From assembly GCA_964479045.1 (NCBI GenBank), contig CAYZJI010000002.1, forward strand, positions 62,001 to 126,000: a DNA stretch of 64,000 nt, read 5' to 3'. Source of the DNA: 2-02-FULL-47-50 sp964479045. GTDB taxonomy: Bacteria; Pseudomonadota; Gammaproteobacteria; Eutrophobiales; Eutrophobiaceae. The translations under genes were made by a program, and so were the position numbers. This document shows, piece after piece, positions 35,671 to 45,467 of this stretch; position 1 is the first letter of the stretch, and every line of letters starts with the position of its first letter. Under the pieces are notes generated by a model, which was given only the letters and a program-made list of their open reading frames with translations, did not search any database and had not been told where the DNA came from.

Positions 35671-36768
35671 ATGACACCCTGGGAACGTTATCAGGCTGAA
35701 TTAAAGCGCGAGGACTTCAGTCCTGATCCGGCACAGGCCGCGGCTGTACAACATACACAGTCTCTTTACGAGGCACTATGCGCGAGTGCCGCGAAAAAGG
35801 ATGGATTGATCACCCTCATCAAAAAGTCGCTGGGCAAAAACAACACTACTTTGCCACGGGGCCTCTATTTATGGGGCGGCGTTGGCCGCGGCAAGACCTG
35901 GGTTGTGGATTCGTTTTATGCGTGCCTGCCCTTTGCGGAGAAAAAGCGTCTGCACTTTCACCGTTTCATGCAGATGGTGCACCAGGAATTGCGGCAATTA
36001 AAGGAACAGGAAAATCCATTATTACTGATTGCTGACAAGATTGCCGGCGATACCCGGGTGTTATGTTTTGATGAGTTTCATGTCTCGGACATCACTGATG
36101 CCATGCTGTTGGGCGGACTGCTCAAGGCCCTTTTTGAAAGGGGCGTGGTCCTGGTGGCCACCTCAAATGAAGCGCCGGATGATCTTTACCGTGGCGGTTT
36201 GCAGCGCGAGCGGTTTCTGCCGGCCATAGCCCTGATTAACCAGTACACACACGTAGTTAATGTGGATTCCGGTATCGATTACCGGCTTCGCTTTCTCGAT
36301 CAGGCGGAGATTTATCACTGTCCGCTGGATGCGCAGGCAGAAAAAATGCTCAACAACAATTTCATGCATATCGCAGCGGATGCCGGGTGCAACGGCGTGA
36401 TGCTTGAAATCGAAGGGCGTTGCATCCCGACAATACGCAGTGCCGTGGGTGTGGTCTGGTTTGAATTTAATGCCATTTGCGATGGACCTCGTGGCCCGGC
36501 AGACTACATTGAGATCGCCCGCCAGTACCAGACGGTGCTGATTGGTAATGTGCCGGTGCTGGATGAAAACATGAATGATCAGGCCAAACGGTTTATGACA
36601 CTGGTGGATGAGTTTTATGATCGCAACGTGAACCTGATTATCACCGCCGATGCAGAACCTCATCAGCTATACACCGGCAAGCGCCTCGCCAAATCCTTCC
36701 AACGCACGATCAGCCGCTTGCAGGAAATGCGCACCCACGATTACCTCGCGAAGCAGCATTTGTCGTGA
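35671..36768 (+). CDS. zapE: Cell-division ATPase ZapE (AFG1 family)
   Basis: 365 residues from ATG 35671 (MTPWERYQAELKRE); the frame is open to a TTG at 35647 but ZapE proteins begin near MTP. Walker A LWGGVGRGKTWVVD near 74-87, Walker B VLCFDEFHVSDITDAM near 131-146, sensor VATSNEAPDDLY. ZapE acts at the division ring in E. coli, mainly under low oxygen or heat, which fits the anaerobic setting. Its TGA stop lies inside the first heptad of a repeat array. Confidence 0.92.
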   Translation: MTPWERYQAELKREDFSPDPAQAAAVQHTQSLYEALCASAAKKDGLITLIKKSLGKNNTTLPRGLYLWGGVGRGKTWVVDSFYACLPFAEKKRLHFHRFMQMVHQELRQLKEQENPLLLIADKIAGDTRVLCFDEFHVSDITDAMLLGGLLKALFERGVVLVATSNEAPDDLYRGGLQRERFLPAIALINQYTHVVNVDSGIDYRLRFLDQAEIYHCPLDAQAEKMLNNNFMHIAADAGCNGVMLEIEGRCIPTIRSAVGVVWFEFNAICDGPRGPADYIEIARQYQTVLIGNVPVLDENMNDQAKRFMTLVDEFYDRNVNLIITADAEPHQLYTGKRLAKSFQRTISRLQEMRTHDYLAKQHLS

Positions 36769-36799
36769 CTCGGGACTCGTTGCTGGGTACTCGTTAAAA
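36765..36799 (+). repeat. Degenerate heptamer array starting at the zapE stop codon
   Basis: Five heptads in register: GTGACTC, GGGACTC, GTTGCTG, GGTACTC, GTTAAAA. The zapE stop TGA is bases 2-4 of the first heptad. Same family as the arrays at 41743 and 41832. Confidence 0.75.
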
Positions 36800-36873
36800 T
36801 TCAGGAGCACTCTGTCAAAAACCTCGAGCTTATTTTTATAATTATATATTATACAAATAGTTATAATAATATC

Positions 36874-36902
36874 TTGACTATTAAAGTTAAATATCCTATA
36901 TA
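36874..36902 (+). promoter_or_regulatory. Sigma-70 promoter of the leader RNA/small gene
   Basis: TTGACT at 36874-36879, a 17-bp spacer, TATATA at 36897-36902, set in very AT-rich DNA (36830-36910). Predicted transcription start near 36909. Confidence 0.75.
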
Positions 36903-36908
36903 AGTAAT

Positions 36909-36982
36909 TGATGATAGTTTACTGAATGAGCTCTGACTCTTTAGTAACGGATCGTTGCCTTAATCAACGGTCCGTTTTTTTT
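36909..36982 (+). ncRNA. Candidate small RNA or attenuated leader
   Basis: A transcript from the sigma-70 promoter would run about 74 nt to an intrinsic terminator: 12-bp stem (36946-36957 with 36965-36976, one G-U), 7-nt loop CCTTAAT, and eight T residues at 36975-36982. An upstream weak hairpin (GTTTACT near 36918 with AGTAAC near 36943) overlaps the base of the terminator stem and could compete with it. The terminator lies only 23 bp before the GTG of the small gene, with room for a ribosome site but not for another promoter. Confidence 0.55.
36946..36982 (+). terminator. Intrinsic terminator/attenuator ahead of the 70-codon gene
   Basis: Stem AACGGATCGTTG/CAACGGTCCGTT followed by eight T. 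It serves as terminator for zapE or for the leader RNA, or as an attenuator for the small gene. Confidence 0.85.
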
Positions 36983-37005
36983 CCCTGGTGTCTGGAGGTA
37001 ATTTT

Positions 37006-37218
37006 GTGAGTGCAGTGATCAGTACCGATATGAACCCGGCGCAGGAACGGGAAATTGCGTCCCTGCTTGAGTTTCTCTACGGTGACAAAATGGTGTATCT
37101 GCCATTGGGGCAGCCGGAGCAGTTATTGTCTCTCGCCACGTGTCTCGGTTTTATAGATGCCGATGGCTACCTCACCCGCAAAGGCCGCACGCTGATGGCC
37201 CGGCACTATCTGGACTGA
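37006..37218 (+). CDS. Small unrecognised protein
   Basis: 70 residues from GTG 37006, which has an ideal GGAGG at the right distance; an in-frame GTG at 36988 would place the ribosome site inside the gene. No family recognised. The protein is predicted soluble and helical, with no signal peptide: an N-terminal amphipathic helix (AQEREIASLLEFLYG), a central hydrophobic PEQLLSLATCLGFIDADGYL, and a basic end (RKGRTLMARHYLD) that resembles the edge of a winged-helix fold. It lies directly behind an intrinsic terminator, so its expression probably depends on read-through or antitermination. Confidence 0.6.
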   Translation: MSAVISTDMNPAQEREIASLLEFLYGDKMVYLPLGQPEQLLSLATCLGFIDADGYLTRKGRTLMARHYLD

Positions 37219-37234
37219 TTTAATCCTTCCCGCA

Positions 37235-37257
37235 GCAGCCTTGTCGGCTGCAGATTT
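37235..37257 (+). terminator. Weak hairpin after the small gene
   Basis: GCAGCC-TTGTC-GGCTGC followed by AGATTTTC; a second GC-rich inverted repeat CGCAGCG-GGCG-CGCTGCG follows at 37278-37295. Either could terminate the small gene upstream of the EF-G-like gene. Confidence 0.4.
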
Positions 37258-37373
37258 TCATTCCTGCTTTCCTGTCGCGCAGCGGGCGCGCTGCGGCTAT
37301 TCTTACCTGTAGGGGCATCTATCCATTGATGCCCTGACCATCACCGGAATAACGAGAAGAATAAGGGGGGAAG

Positions 37374-39431
37374 ATGGCCGCCTATTCAACTGAAGACATC
37401 CGCAATATTGCCCTGACCGGCCATGGCGGTGCGGGCAAAACCACGCTGGTGGAAGCGCTCCTGCAAGAGGCCGGTGTTATCAATGCACGCGGCAGTGTGG
37501 AAAAAGGCACTACAACCTGTGATTTCGACCCACTGGAAAAAAGCTACCAGCATTCCCTTGAGGCCGCGATCGTCAGCATGGATTACCACGGCGGTCATGT
37601 GAACCTGATCGATACCCCGGGATACCCGGATTTCTCCGGCCGGGCACTGGCCGTATTACCGGCGGTGGAAACCTGTGCCGTGGTTATCAATGCCCAAAAT
37701 GGTATTGAGTTGATGACCCAACGCATGATGCAGGCGGCCCATGAGTTCGGCCTGGATCGCTTGATTATCATTAATAAAATTGATCAGGCTGGTACGAATC
37801 TTGAAAAGATACTGAATCAGATAAGAGATTTATTTGGTAGTGAATGCTTACCAATAAATCTCCCTGCCGAGAACGGAAAACGGGTGGTGGACTGTTTTTT
37901 TCAACCGGCGGCCAGCGGGGCAAAAACGGATTTCTCCTCGGTGGCCGAGGCCCACACTCATATTATTGATCAAGTCATCGAACTGGATGACGCCCTGATG
38001 CAGGTGTATCTGGAACAGGGTGAGGAAGTCACGCCGGAACAATTGCATGCCCCGTTCGAACAGGCCCTGCGTGAAGGCCATCTGATTCCCGTGTGCTTTG
38101 TCTCGGCTGAAACGGGGGCCGGCGTGCCGGAACTGCTGGATATTTTTGCCCGGCTCATGCCCACGCCTCTGGAAGGCAATCCACCCCAATTTCACAAAGG
38201 GACCGGAGCCGAGGCCAAACCTTTCGCGGTGAGCCCGGATCCCGGCAAACATGCACTCGCGCATGTGTTCAAGGTCAGCATCGATCCCTATGCCGGACGG
38301 CTCGGAGTATTCCGTATTCATCAGGGCCGGTTGAAACGTGATACCCAGCTCTTTATCAATGACGGGCGTAAACCCTTCAAAGTGAGCCACCTGCTGAAAC
38401 TCCAGGGCAAGCAACATCAGGAGATCACGGAAGGGATTCCCGGAGATATTTGTGCCGTAGCCAAGGTGGATGACATTCATTTTGATGCTGTCCTGCATGA
38501 CTCTCATGATGAAGATCATATCCACCTGCGTTCCATCAATTTTCCTCCGCCGATGCACGGGCTGGCGATTGAAGTCAAAAGCCGTGGCGATGAGCAGAAG
38601 ATATCGGATGCCCTGCATAAACTGGAGGCCGAGGACCCCAGTATGCGGGTCGAACACCATGCCAGCCTGAATGAGACTGTCATCCGGGGCCTAGGTGATT
38701 TGCATCTACGCGTGATGCTGGAGAAATTGAAAACTGCTTACAATGTCGAAGTTAACACACATCCACCCCGCATTGCCTATCGCGAAACCATTACCATCCC
38801 TGCAGAGGGACATCACCGCCATAAAAAACAGACCGGTGGTGCCGGCCAGTTTGGAGAAGTGTACCTGCGCATCGAGCCCCTGCCGCGCGGCACCGGATTT
38901 GAGTTTGTCGATGATGTCGTAGGCGGTGTAATTCCGCGGCAATTCATTCCGGCCGTCGAGAAAGGTGTACGGCAGGTACTGGAACAGGGCGTGATTGCCG
39001 GTTATCCGGTGCATGATGTGCGTGTGAGTCTCTACGATGGCAAGTACCACACGGTCGACTCCAAGGAAATTGCGTTTGTCACGGCCGGCAAGAAAGCGTT
39101 TATTGAGGCGGTGAACAAGGCACAGCCAGTGGTGCTGGAGCCGATCGTGATGATCAACATTACCGCACCGGCTTCGAGTCTGGGTGATATTACAGGTGAT
39201 CTTTCGGTGAAGCGGGGCCGCATCAACCAGACCAGCAGCCTCTCAGGTGGCATGATGAATATCCAGGGGCTGGTGCCTTTAAGCGAAATCAGCAGTTACC
39301 AGTCCCAGTTAAAATCCATCACCGGCGGGACAGGTTCATATACCATCGAATTCAGCCATTATGATCCGGTGCCGGCCCGGCGCCAGCAGGAGCTCATGAA
39401 GGAGTTCAAACCCAGGGCCGACGAAGATTGA
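37374..39431 (+). CDS. Elongation factor G-like GTPase (EF-G paralogue)
   Basis: 685 residues with GTPase motifs G1 GHGGAGKTTL, G3 DTPGYPDF and G4 NKIDQAG, followed by EF-G domains II-V. It matches the EF-G-like paralogue group found singly in bacteria that also have a canonical FusA in the str operon; that group is reported in places to act in ribosome recycling or stress, but its function here is not known. A very strong ribosome site AGGGGGGAAG precedes the ATG. It stands alone, not with rpsL/rpsG/tuf, which supports paralogue status. Confidence 0.85.
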   Translation: MAAYSTEDIRNIALTGHGGAGKTTLVEALLQEAGVINARGSVEKGTTTCDFDPLEKSYQHSLEAAIVSMDYHGGHVNLIDTPGYPDFSGRALAVLPAVETCAVVINAQNGIELMTQRMMQAAHEFGLDRLIIINKIDQAGTNLEKILNQIRDLFGSECLPINLPAENGKRVVDCFFQPAASGAKTDFSSVAEAHTHIIDQVIELDDALMQVYLEQGEEVTPEQLHAPFEQALREGHLIPVCFVSAETGAGVPELLDIFARLMPTPLEGNPPQFHKGTGAEAKPFAVSPDPGKHALAHVFKVSIDPYAGRLGVFRIHQGRLKRDTQLFINDGRKPFKVSHLLKLQGKQHQEITEGIPGDICAVAKVDDIHFDAVLHDSHDEDHIHLRSINFPPPMHGLAIEVKSRGDEQKISDALHKLEAEDPSMRVEHHASLNETVIRGLGDLHLRVMLEKLKTAYNVEVNTHPPRIAYRETITIPAEGHHRHKKQTGGAGQFGEVYLRIEPLPRGTGFEFVDDVVGGVIPRQFIPAVEKGVRQVLEQGVIAGYPVHDVRVSLYDGKYHTVDSKEIAFVTAGKKAFIEAVNKAQPVVLEPIVMINITAPASSLGDITGDLSVKRGRINQTSSLSGGMMNIQGLVPLSEISSYQSQLKSITGGTGSYTIEFSHYDPVPARRQQELMKEFKPRADED

Positions 39432-39477
39432 AGTAATAACAATCTGGAATATCTATAGTATAATCAAGCCCTTTTAC

Positions 39478-39518
39478 GCATAAGCAGGGATTGTTATGCT
39501 TTTACAGTCAGTTATGCT
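39478..39518 (+). promoter_or_regulatory. GTTATGCT repeat cluster upstream of cysI
   Basis: GTTATGCT occurs at 39493-39500 and 39511-39518 (18-bp direct repeat) and its inverted form GCATAAGC at 39478-39485. TATAAT at 39459-39464 is a possible -10 without a clear -35. The arrangement resembles a LysR-type binding region; CysB control is plausible given the gene, but no consensus proves it. Confidence 0.4.
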
Positions 39519-39570
39519 TACTAAACCAGACCAGCTTGAATCTGGCACAGACTCCGGGCAACAGTAATTC

Positions 39571-41251
<1,681 letters not shown>

Positions 41252-41265
<14 letters not shown>

Positions 41266-41746
41266 GGACAGGAAAATTATTGAGGACAACTGGCTGTGCC
41301 TCAAGGAACTGCCGGCTGAACAGCCATTACCGGAAGGCAAGGTGATCCTGCCCTATGCTTACTGGCAGGCGAACCGTGAACGGTTGATCGCTGTGAGCAA
41401 AAAATATGCGGTTTGCATTAATGGTGATCATGAAACAGATGAAGTGGCGAAAGACCTCGCCCATTTTGAATTGATTGCCCTGGAATTCCCGGCATTTACG
41501 GATGGCCGCTCGTATTCCCATGCGCGGTTGTTACGTGAACGTTATCACTATACAGGTGAATTACGTGCGGTTGGTGATGTGTTACGCGATCAGCTGTTTT
41601 TCATGTATCGCTGTGGCATCGATTCCTATGAAGTACGTGCAGACAAGAATATTGAAGATGCCCTGAAGGCGTTTGATGAATTTACAGTGAAGTACCAGAC
41701 GGCCGCTGATCAGGCTACGCCCATTTATAAAACCCGGCATGCGTGA
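41252..41746 (+). CDS. DUF934 family protein, sulfite reductase-associated
   Basis: 164 residues of the DUF934 family, almost always found beside cysI in proteobacteria lacking CysJ and thought to assist or feed sulfite reductase. Conserved segments: AFPAFTDGRSYS-like EFPAFTDGRSYSHARLLRER, GELRAVGDVLRDQLFFMYRCGIDSYEVR. The start is TTG 41252, 14 bp inside cysI; no in-frame ATG lies nearby, so translational coupling is likely. The TGA stop is bases 2-4 of the first heptad of a repeat array. Confidence 0.88.
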
Positions 41747-41784
41747 AGCGTGAAGTGTAGATCGTGGCTCGGTGCTCGGGACTC
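41743..41784 (+). repeat. Six-heptad array starting at the DUF934 gene stop codon
   Basis: In register: GTGAAGC, GTGAAGT, GTAGATC, GTGGCTC, GGTGCTC, GGGACTC. It faces an inverted six-heptad array of identical length at 41832-41873; together they fill the space between the convergent DUF934 and pyk genes. Confidence 0.8.
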
Positions 41785-41831
41785 GAATTAGAGGGTTAGA
41801 GCAACTTTTCTGGTTTCCTCTATTCTCTCCA

Positions 41832-41873
41832 TCTTCACGAGCCACAAGCCACGAGTACCAAGCCACGCTTCAA
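41832..41873 (-). repeat. Six-heptad array starting at the pyk stop codon (inverted)
   Basis: Read on the minus strand: TTGAAGC, GTGGCTT, GGTACTC, GTGGCTT, GTGGCTC, GTGAAGA. The pyk stop TGA is bases 2-4 of the first heptad, as at the DUF934 gene and zapE. With the facing array it forms an imperfect long inverted repeat. Confidence 0.8.
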
Positions 41874-43321
41874 ACCGTAATCACCGTCACGGTCGGGGTG
41901 TTCAGTTCCGGTTTACTGTGAAAGCCCCGCACCATTAATACCAGTTCTCCCGGGCCCGCCAGTTGCAGTTCGCGAGCCACTTGCCGTGCCAGGTCATTCG
42001 GATTTATTTGCTCAGCCTCCTCCATCAGTACCGGAATGATGCTCCAGTAGAGTGCCATACGCCGGCAGATATGCGGCCGGCCGGTAATCGCGATTACCGG
42101 TGCCGCGGGGCGTGCGGAACTCATGGTTGCTGCAGACATGCCGCTTTGTGAAATCACCAGTACTGCCCGTACCATCAGATCGCGCGTGAGTACGGCGGTC
42201 GTGTCCGATATCGCATCCCAGATGCTGATGGGTGCCGCCGGCTTGCTGCTCATCGGATTTCCATACGTACCGGTTTTCCAGAGATAGGATTCCGTCTGGC
42301 GTGCAATACGATCCATCATCTGTACGGCTTCCAGCGGGAAAGCACCGGCTGCCGTCTCTGCAGATAACATGACGGCATCAGCGCCCAGTGTGACGGCATA
42401 GGAAATATCAGTGACCTCGGCACGGGTGGGGCGCGCGTTTTCGATCATGGATTCCAGCATCTGTGTGGCGACGATTACCGGTTTGAATTTGCTTTTGGCC
42501 AGATCAATCAACTGACTTTGTGCGACCGGGACTTCTTCCGGATTCAGTTCCACACCCAGATCGCCACGGGCCACCATGATGCCATCGGCAATGTCCAGAA
42601 TTTCAGATGCATTCTGCAGAGCTTCCGGTTTTTCAATCTTGGCAATAATGGCCACGTCCTTGCCTGATTCCTGTATCTGTTTTTTCAGTGCCTTGATGTC
42701 TGTTGCGGAACGCACAAAAGAAAGAGCAATAAAGTCCACACCAAGCCCCAGCACAAATTCTGCATCAATGTGATCTTTTTCTGTCATTGAAGGTGCAGAA
42801 ACATTGACGCCAGGCAGGTTGATACCTTTGTGGTTTTTAAGGGTGCCACCATGGACAACAGTACAATTGATTTCCGTACCTTTGATACCGGTTACCCTCA
42901 GCTCAAGGGCGCCATCATTTAAAAGGATGCGGTTGCCCGGCTCTACGTCATCGGCAAGTGCGTGATATTGTGACGGAATCAGGCCCGGTTCACCCATGAC
43001 ATCACGCGTGGTAACGGTGACGGTGCTATTGTCTTCAAGTTCGATCGCGCCATCCCGGAATTTGCCTGCGCGGATCTTGGGACCGCACAAGTCCGCAAGT
43101 ATGGCCACCGGAAGTTTGAGTTCATCGGCTATGGTGCGTATATGCTTGTATGTAGTCCGGTGCGATTCATGCTCGCCATGCGACATGTTCAGGCGGAATA
43201 CGTTGACACCGGCCTGCAGCAGTTTTTTGATCATCGCCGGCTGGTTGGAAGAGGGGCCCAACGTCGCAACAATCTTGGTGCGGCGCCGTTTCAACAGATG
43301 TACTTTGGTGTTAATCCCCAT
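41870..43321 (-). CDS. pyk: Pyruvate kinase
   Basis: 483 residues; converts phosphoenolpyruvate and ADP to pyruvate and ATP. Key segments: KIVATLGPSSN, LNMSHGEHESH, the active-site IAKIEKPEAL near 224-233, VARGDLGVEL and TQMLESMIENARPTRAE. The last 130 residues form the allosteric domain (TGRPHICRRMALYWSIIPV). Good ribosome site GGGGAGAA. Together with PEP carboxykinase in this window it sets the PEP-pyruvate-oxaloacetate node. Confidence 0.96.
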   Translation of the reverse strand: MGINTKVHLLKRRRTKIVATLGPSSNQPAMIKKLLQAGVNVFRLNMSHGEHESHRTTYKHIRTIADELKLPVAILADLCGPKIRAGKFRDGAIELEDNSTVTVTTRDVMGEPGLIPSQYHALADDVEPGNRILLNDGALELRVTGIKGTEINCTVVHGGTLKNHKGINLPGVNVSAPSMTEKDHIDAEFVLGLGVDFIALSFVRSATDIKALKKQIQESGKDVAIIAKIEKPEALQNASEILDIADGIMVARGDLGVELNPEEVPVAQSQLIDLAKSKFKPVIVATQMLESMIENARPTRAEVTDISYAVTLGADAVMLSAETAAGAFPLEAVQMMDRIARQTESYLWKTGTYGNPMSSKPAAPISIWDAISDTTAVLTRDLMVRAVLVISQSGMSAATMSSARPAAPVIAITGRPHICRRMALYWSIIPVLMEEAEQINPNDLARQVARELQLAGPGELVLMVRGFHSKPELNTPTVTVITV

Positions 43322-43390
43322 AATAATTCTCCCCGGACACGACCAGCAAAAAGTGTATTTTAAGAAGATGTAACGGGATAATATTCCGCC

Positions 43391-44704
43391 ATGAACCAGT
43401 TTCAGTTACTGACGACCCGGCGTTTTTATCCGCTGTTTATTACCCAGTTTCTGGGTGCATTTAATGATAACATTTACAAGAATGCGCTGGTTATTTTTAT
43501 CGCCTTTACCCTCGCAGAACAGGCCGATCGGAACAGCAGTATACTGATCGTTACCGCTGCCGGATTGTTCATACTGCCCTTTTTTCTCTTTTCCGCGCTG
43601 GCCGGACAACTCGCTGACAAGTATGAGAAATCCTTGCTCATCCGCTGGATTAAAATTGCGGAAATCATCATCATGCTGTTCGCCGCTCTGGGATTTTATT
43701 TTCTGAATGTTCCGTTTTTATTGCTGGTACTGTTCTGCATGGGTGCGCATTCGGCGTTATTTGGCCCGTTGAAGTACGGAATTCTGCCGCAGCATCTGGA
43801 AGTGAATGAGTTGACCGGTGGCAATGGCATGATCCAGATGGGGACTTATCTTGCCATACTCGGCGGAACAGTGCTGGGTGGTGTATTGATGGCGATCAAA
43901 CCGGAAGGACGTTATCTGGTTTCAGCCTTGGTACTTGCTGTCGCTGTTCTGGGATGGTACTTCAGTCGTTTTATCCCGGCCACTACGGCAGCAGATCCGC
44001 ATTTGAGGATAAATTGGAACATCCCTGCCGAGATACTCAATATATTGAGAACGACATTGTCCGACCGGACATTACTCTGGAGCACAATTGCGATTTCCTG
44101 GTTCTGGTTTTATGGAGCAACCTTTCTCTCGCTGATCCCGTCATACACACGCGACGTGTTGTCCGGGGATGAGTATATGACGACCCTGCTGCTCACGGCA
44201 TTTTCAATCGGGATAGGAGCCGGTTCATTGATGTGCGAGCGTCTGTCAGGACAGCGAATAGAACCAGGACTGGTTCCGGTGGGCGCGGCCGGACTCTGCC
44301 TGTTTGCAATTGATCTTTTTATTATTGGCCAGCCGCAGGTAGTGCAGTCCGGTAACGTGCCCATATCAGACTTTTTGCAAAATCAGGGCTGGCGTGTGCT
44401 GGCGGATTTCACCGGTCTGGGGTTGTCCGGCGGATTGTATATTGTGCCTCTGTATGCGCTGATACAACGCCATGCAGCTCATAGTCATCGTGGACGCGTG
44501 ATTGCGGCGAATAATATTCTTAATGCGATGTTCATGGTGTTGTCTGCGATGGCGACTATTATTTTGTTTGCCCTTCATGTGCGCATTCCTGTGATGTTTC
44601 TGCTGATTGCTGTCACACATATCTTTATTATTTTACTGATAGGAATCTGTCTGCCTGTCTTCTTCAGGCGACTGTTTGTTTTGTGTGGCTTGTGCCGTGA
44701 ATGA
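43391..44704 (+). CDS. LplT-like major facilitator (probable lysophospholipid flippase)
   Basis: 437 residues, 12 hydrophobic helices. The start RRFYPLFITQFLGAFNDNIYKNAL and the FGPLKYGILPQHL and NGMIQMGTYLAILGG segments match the LplT/Aas transporter domain, which moves lysophospholipids to the inner leaflet for re-acylation. In many proteobacteria this domain is fused or adjacent to an acyltransferase-acyl-ACP synthetase; here none follows, so the partner must be elsewhere or the substrate differs. Confidence 0.82.
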   Translation: MNQFQLLTTRRFYPLFITQFLGAFNDNIYKNALVIFIAFTLAEQADRNSSILIVTAAGLFILPFFLFSALAGQLADKYEKSLLIRWIKIAEIIIMLFAALGFYFLNVPFLLLVLFCMGAHSALFGPLKYGILPQHLEVNELTGGNGMIQMGTYLAILGGTVLGGVLMAIKPEGRYLVSALVLAVAVLGWYFSRFIPATTAADPHLRINWNIPAEILNILRTTLSDRTLLWSTIAISWFWFYGATFLSLIPSYTRDVLSGDEYMTTLLLTAFSIGIGAGSLMCERLSGQRIEPGLVPVGAAGLCLFAIDLFIIGQPQVVQSGNVPISDFLQNQGWRVLADFTGLGLSGGLYIVPLYALIQRHAAHSHRGRVIAANNILNAMFMVLSAMATIILFALHVRIPVMFLLIAVTHIFIILLIGICLPVFFRRLFVLCGLCRE

Positions 44705-44797
44705 AAACACGTGATTAATTCAGGATGTATCGTTGCAAGATCTTAATTTTGAACACGCATAAACCTCAGGTATGGTGAGTGTTGTCATATCAGGCAC

Positions 44798-45465
44798 GTG
44801 CCTGCCATCGACGCTGATGGAGTGAGCAGGTCTGCCATGGCGGGCATTTGTATGCGCCCGTATCTTCATAATAACAAGAAATGCTGGCCAGTTAACGAGA
44901 CCAGATCCCCTGTCTTGCCACAGGAGCATGATGACCTGCTGATGAAAATCAGGCGGGCCTTGCTTGTCTTGAGTGAATGCAGTCAGTCCATGATACGGAT
45001 TCATGATGAACTGGATCTCTTGCAATCCATTTGCGCCCATATTGCCGCCGACGGCCGTTATTCAATGGCCTAGGCCGATGAACCTGCCGGTCATCATTGC
45101 GCGGGCAAGGCTATGAGGCTGTCATCAGTGATCTGGCCAGCGCGATACGCTTCATGTATGAAGTGAAAGGATTTGGTTGCAGTTTTGCGCTGGATGACTT
45201 TGGCAGCGGCCTGCCTTCACTCAATTATCTCAAGAACCTGCCGGTGGACTATCTGAAAATCGACGGTGCATTTGTGCGGGACATTGTTCATGACCGGATC
45301 GATTTCACGCTAGTGAAGTCCATCAGTGAAATCGGGCAGGTGATGGGTAAACTGACTATCGCAGAATTTGTGGAAAATCAGGATACGCTGAACAGCCTGA
45401 TCCGTATCGGCATCAATTTCGGCCAGGGCTATCATATTGGCAAACCAGTGCCGATACGTATCTGA
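44798..45465 (+). pseudogene. Decayed GAF/EAL gene remnant
   Basis: 44888-45074 encodes the start of a GAF domain (LLVLSECSQSMIRIHDELDLLQSICAHIAADGRYSMA in pieces) that ends at a TAG where relatives have Trp. After a frame change around 45090-45115 the sequence resumes as the last 120 residues of an EAL domain (ALDDFGSG, YLKIDGAFV, IAEFVEN, GQGYHIGKP). The rest of GAF, all of GGDEF and the front of EAL are missing. It lies tail-to-tail with the intact PAS/GAF/GGDEF/EAL gene (2 bp between stops) and shares long exact nucleotide stretches with it, for example 45187-45209 with 45736-45758 inverted. 44705-44797 holds nothing recognisable. Confidence 0.82.
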
Positions 45466-45467
45466 TA

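Noticed and set aside
37006..37218. Toxin-antitoxin component
   Set aside because: No partner gene, no known toxin or antitoxin fold, and no operator palindrome; the gene is single.
44798..45465. Two genuine small genes
   Set aside because: The pieces are partial GAF and partial EAL domains in different frames, with missing cores, so they are remnants of one gene.
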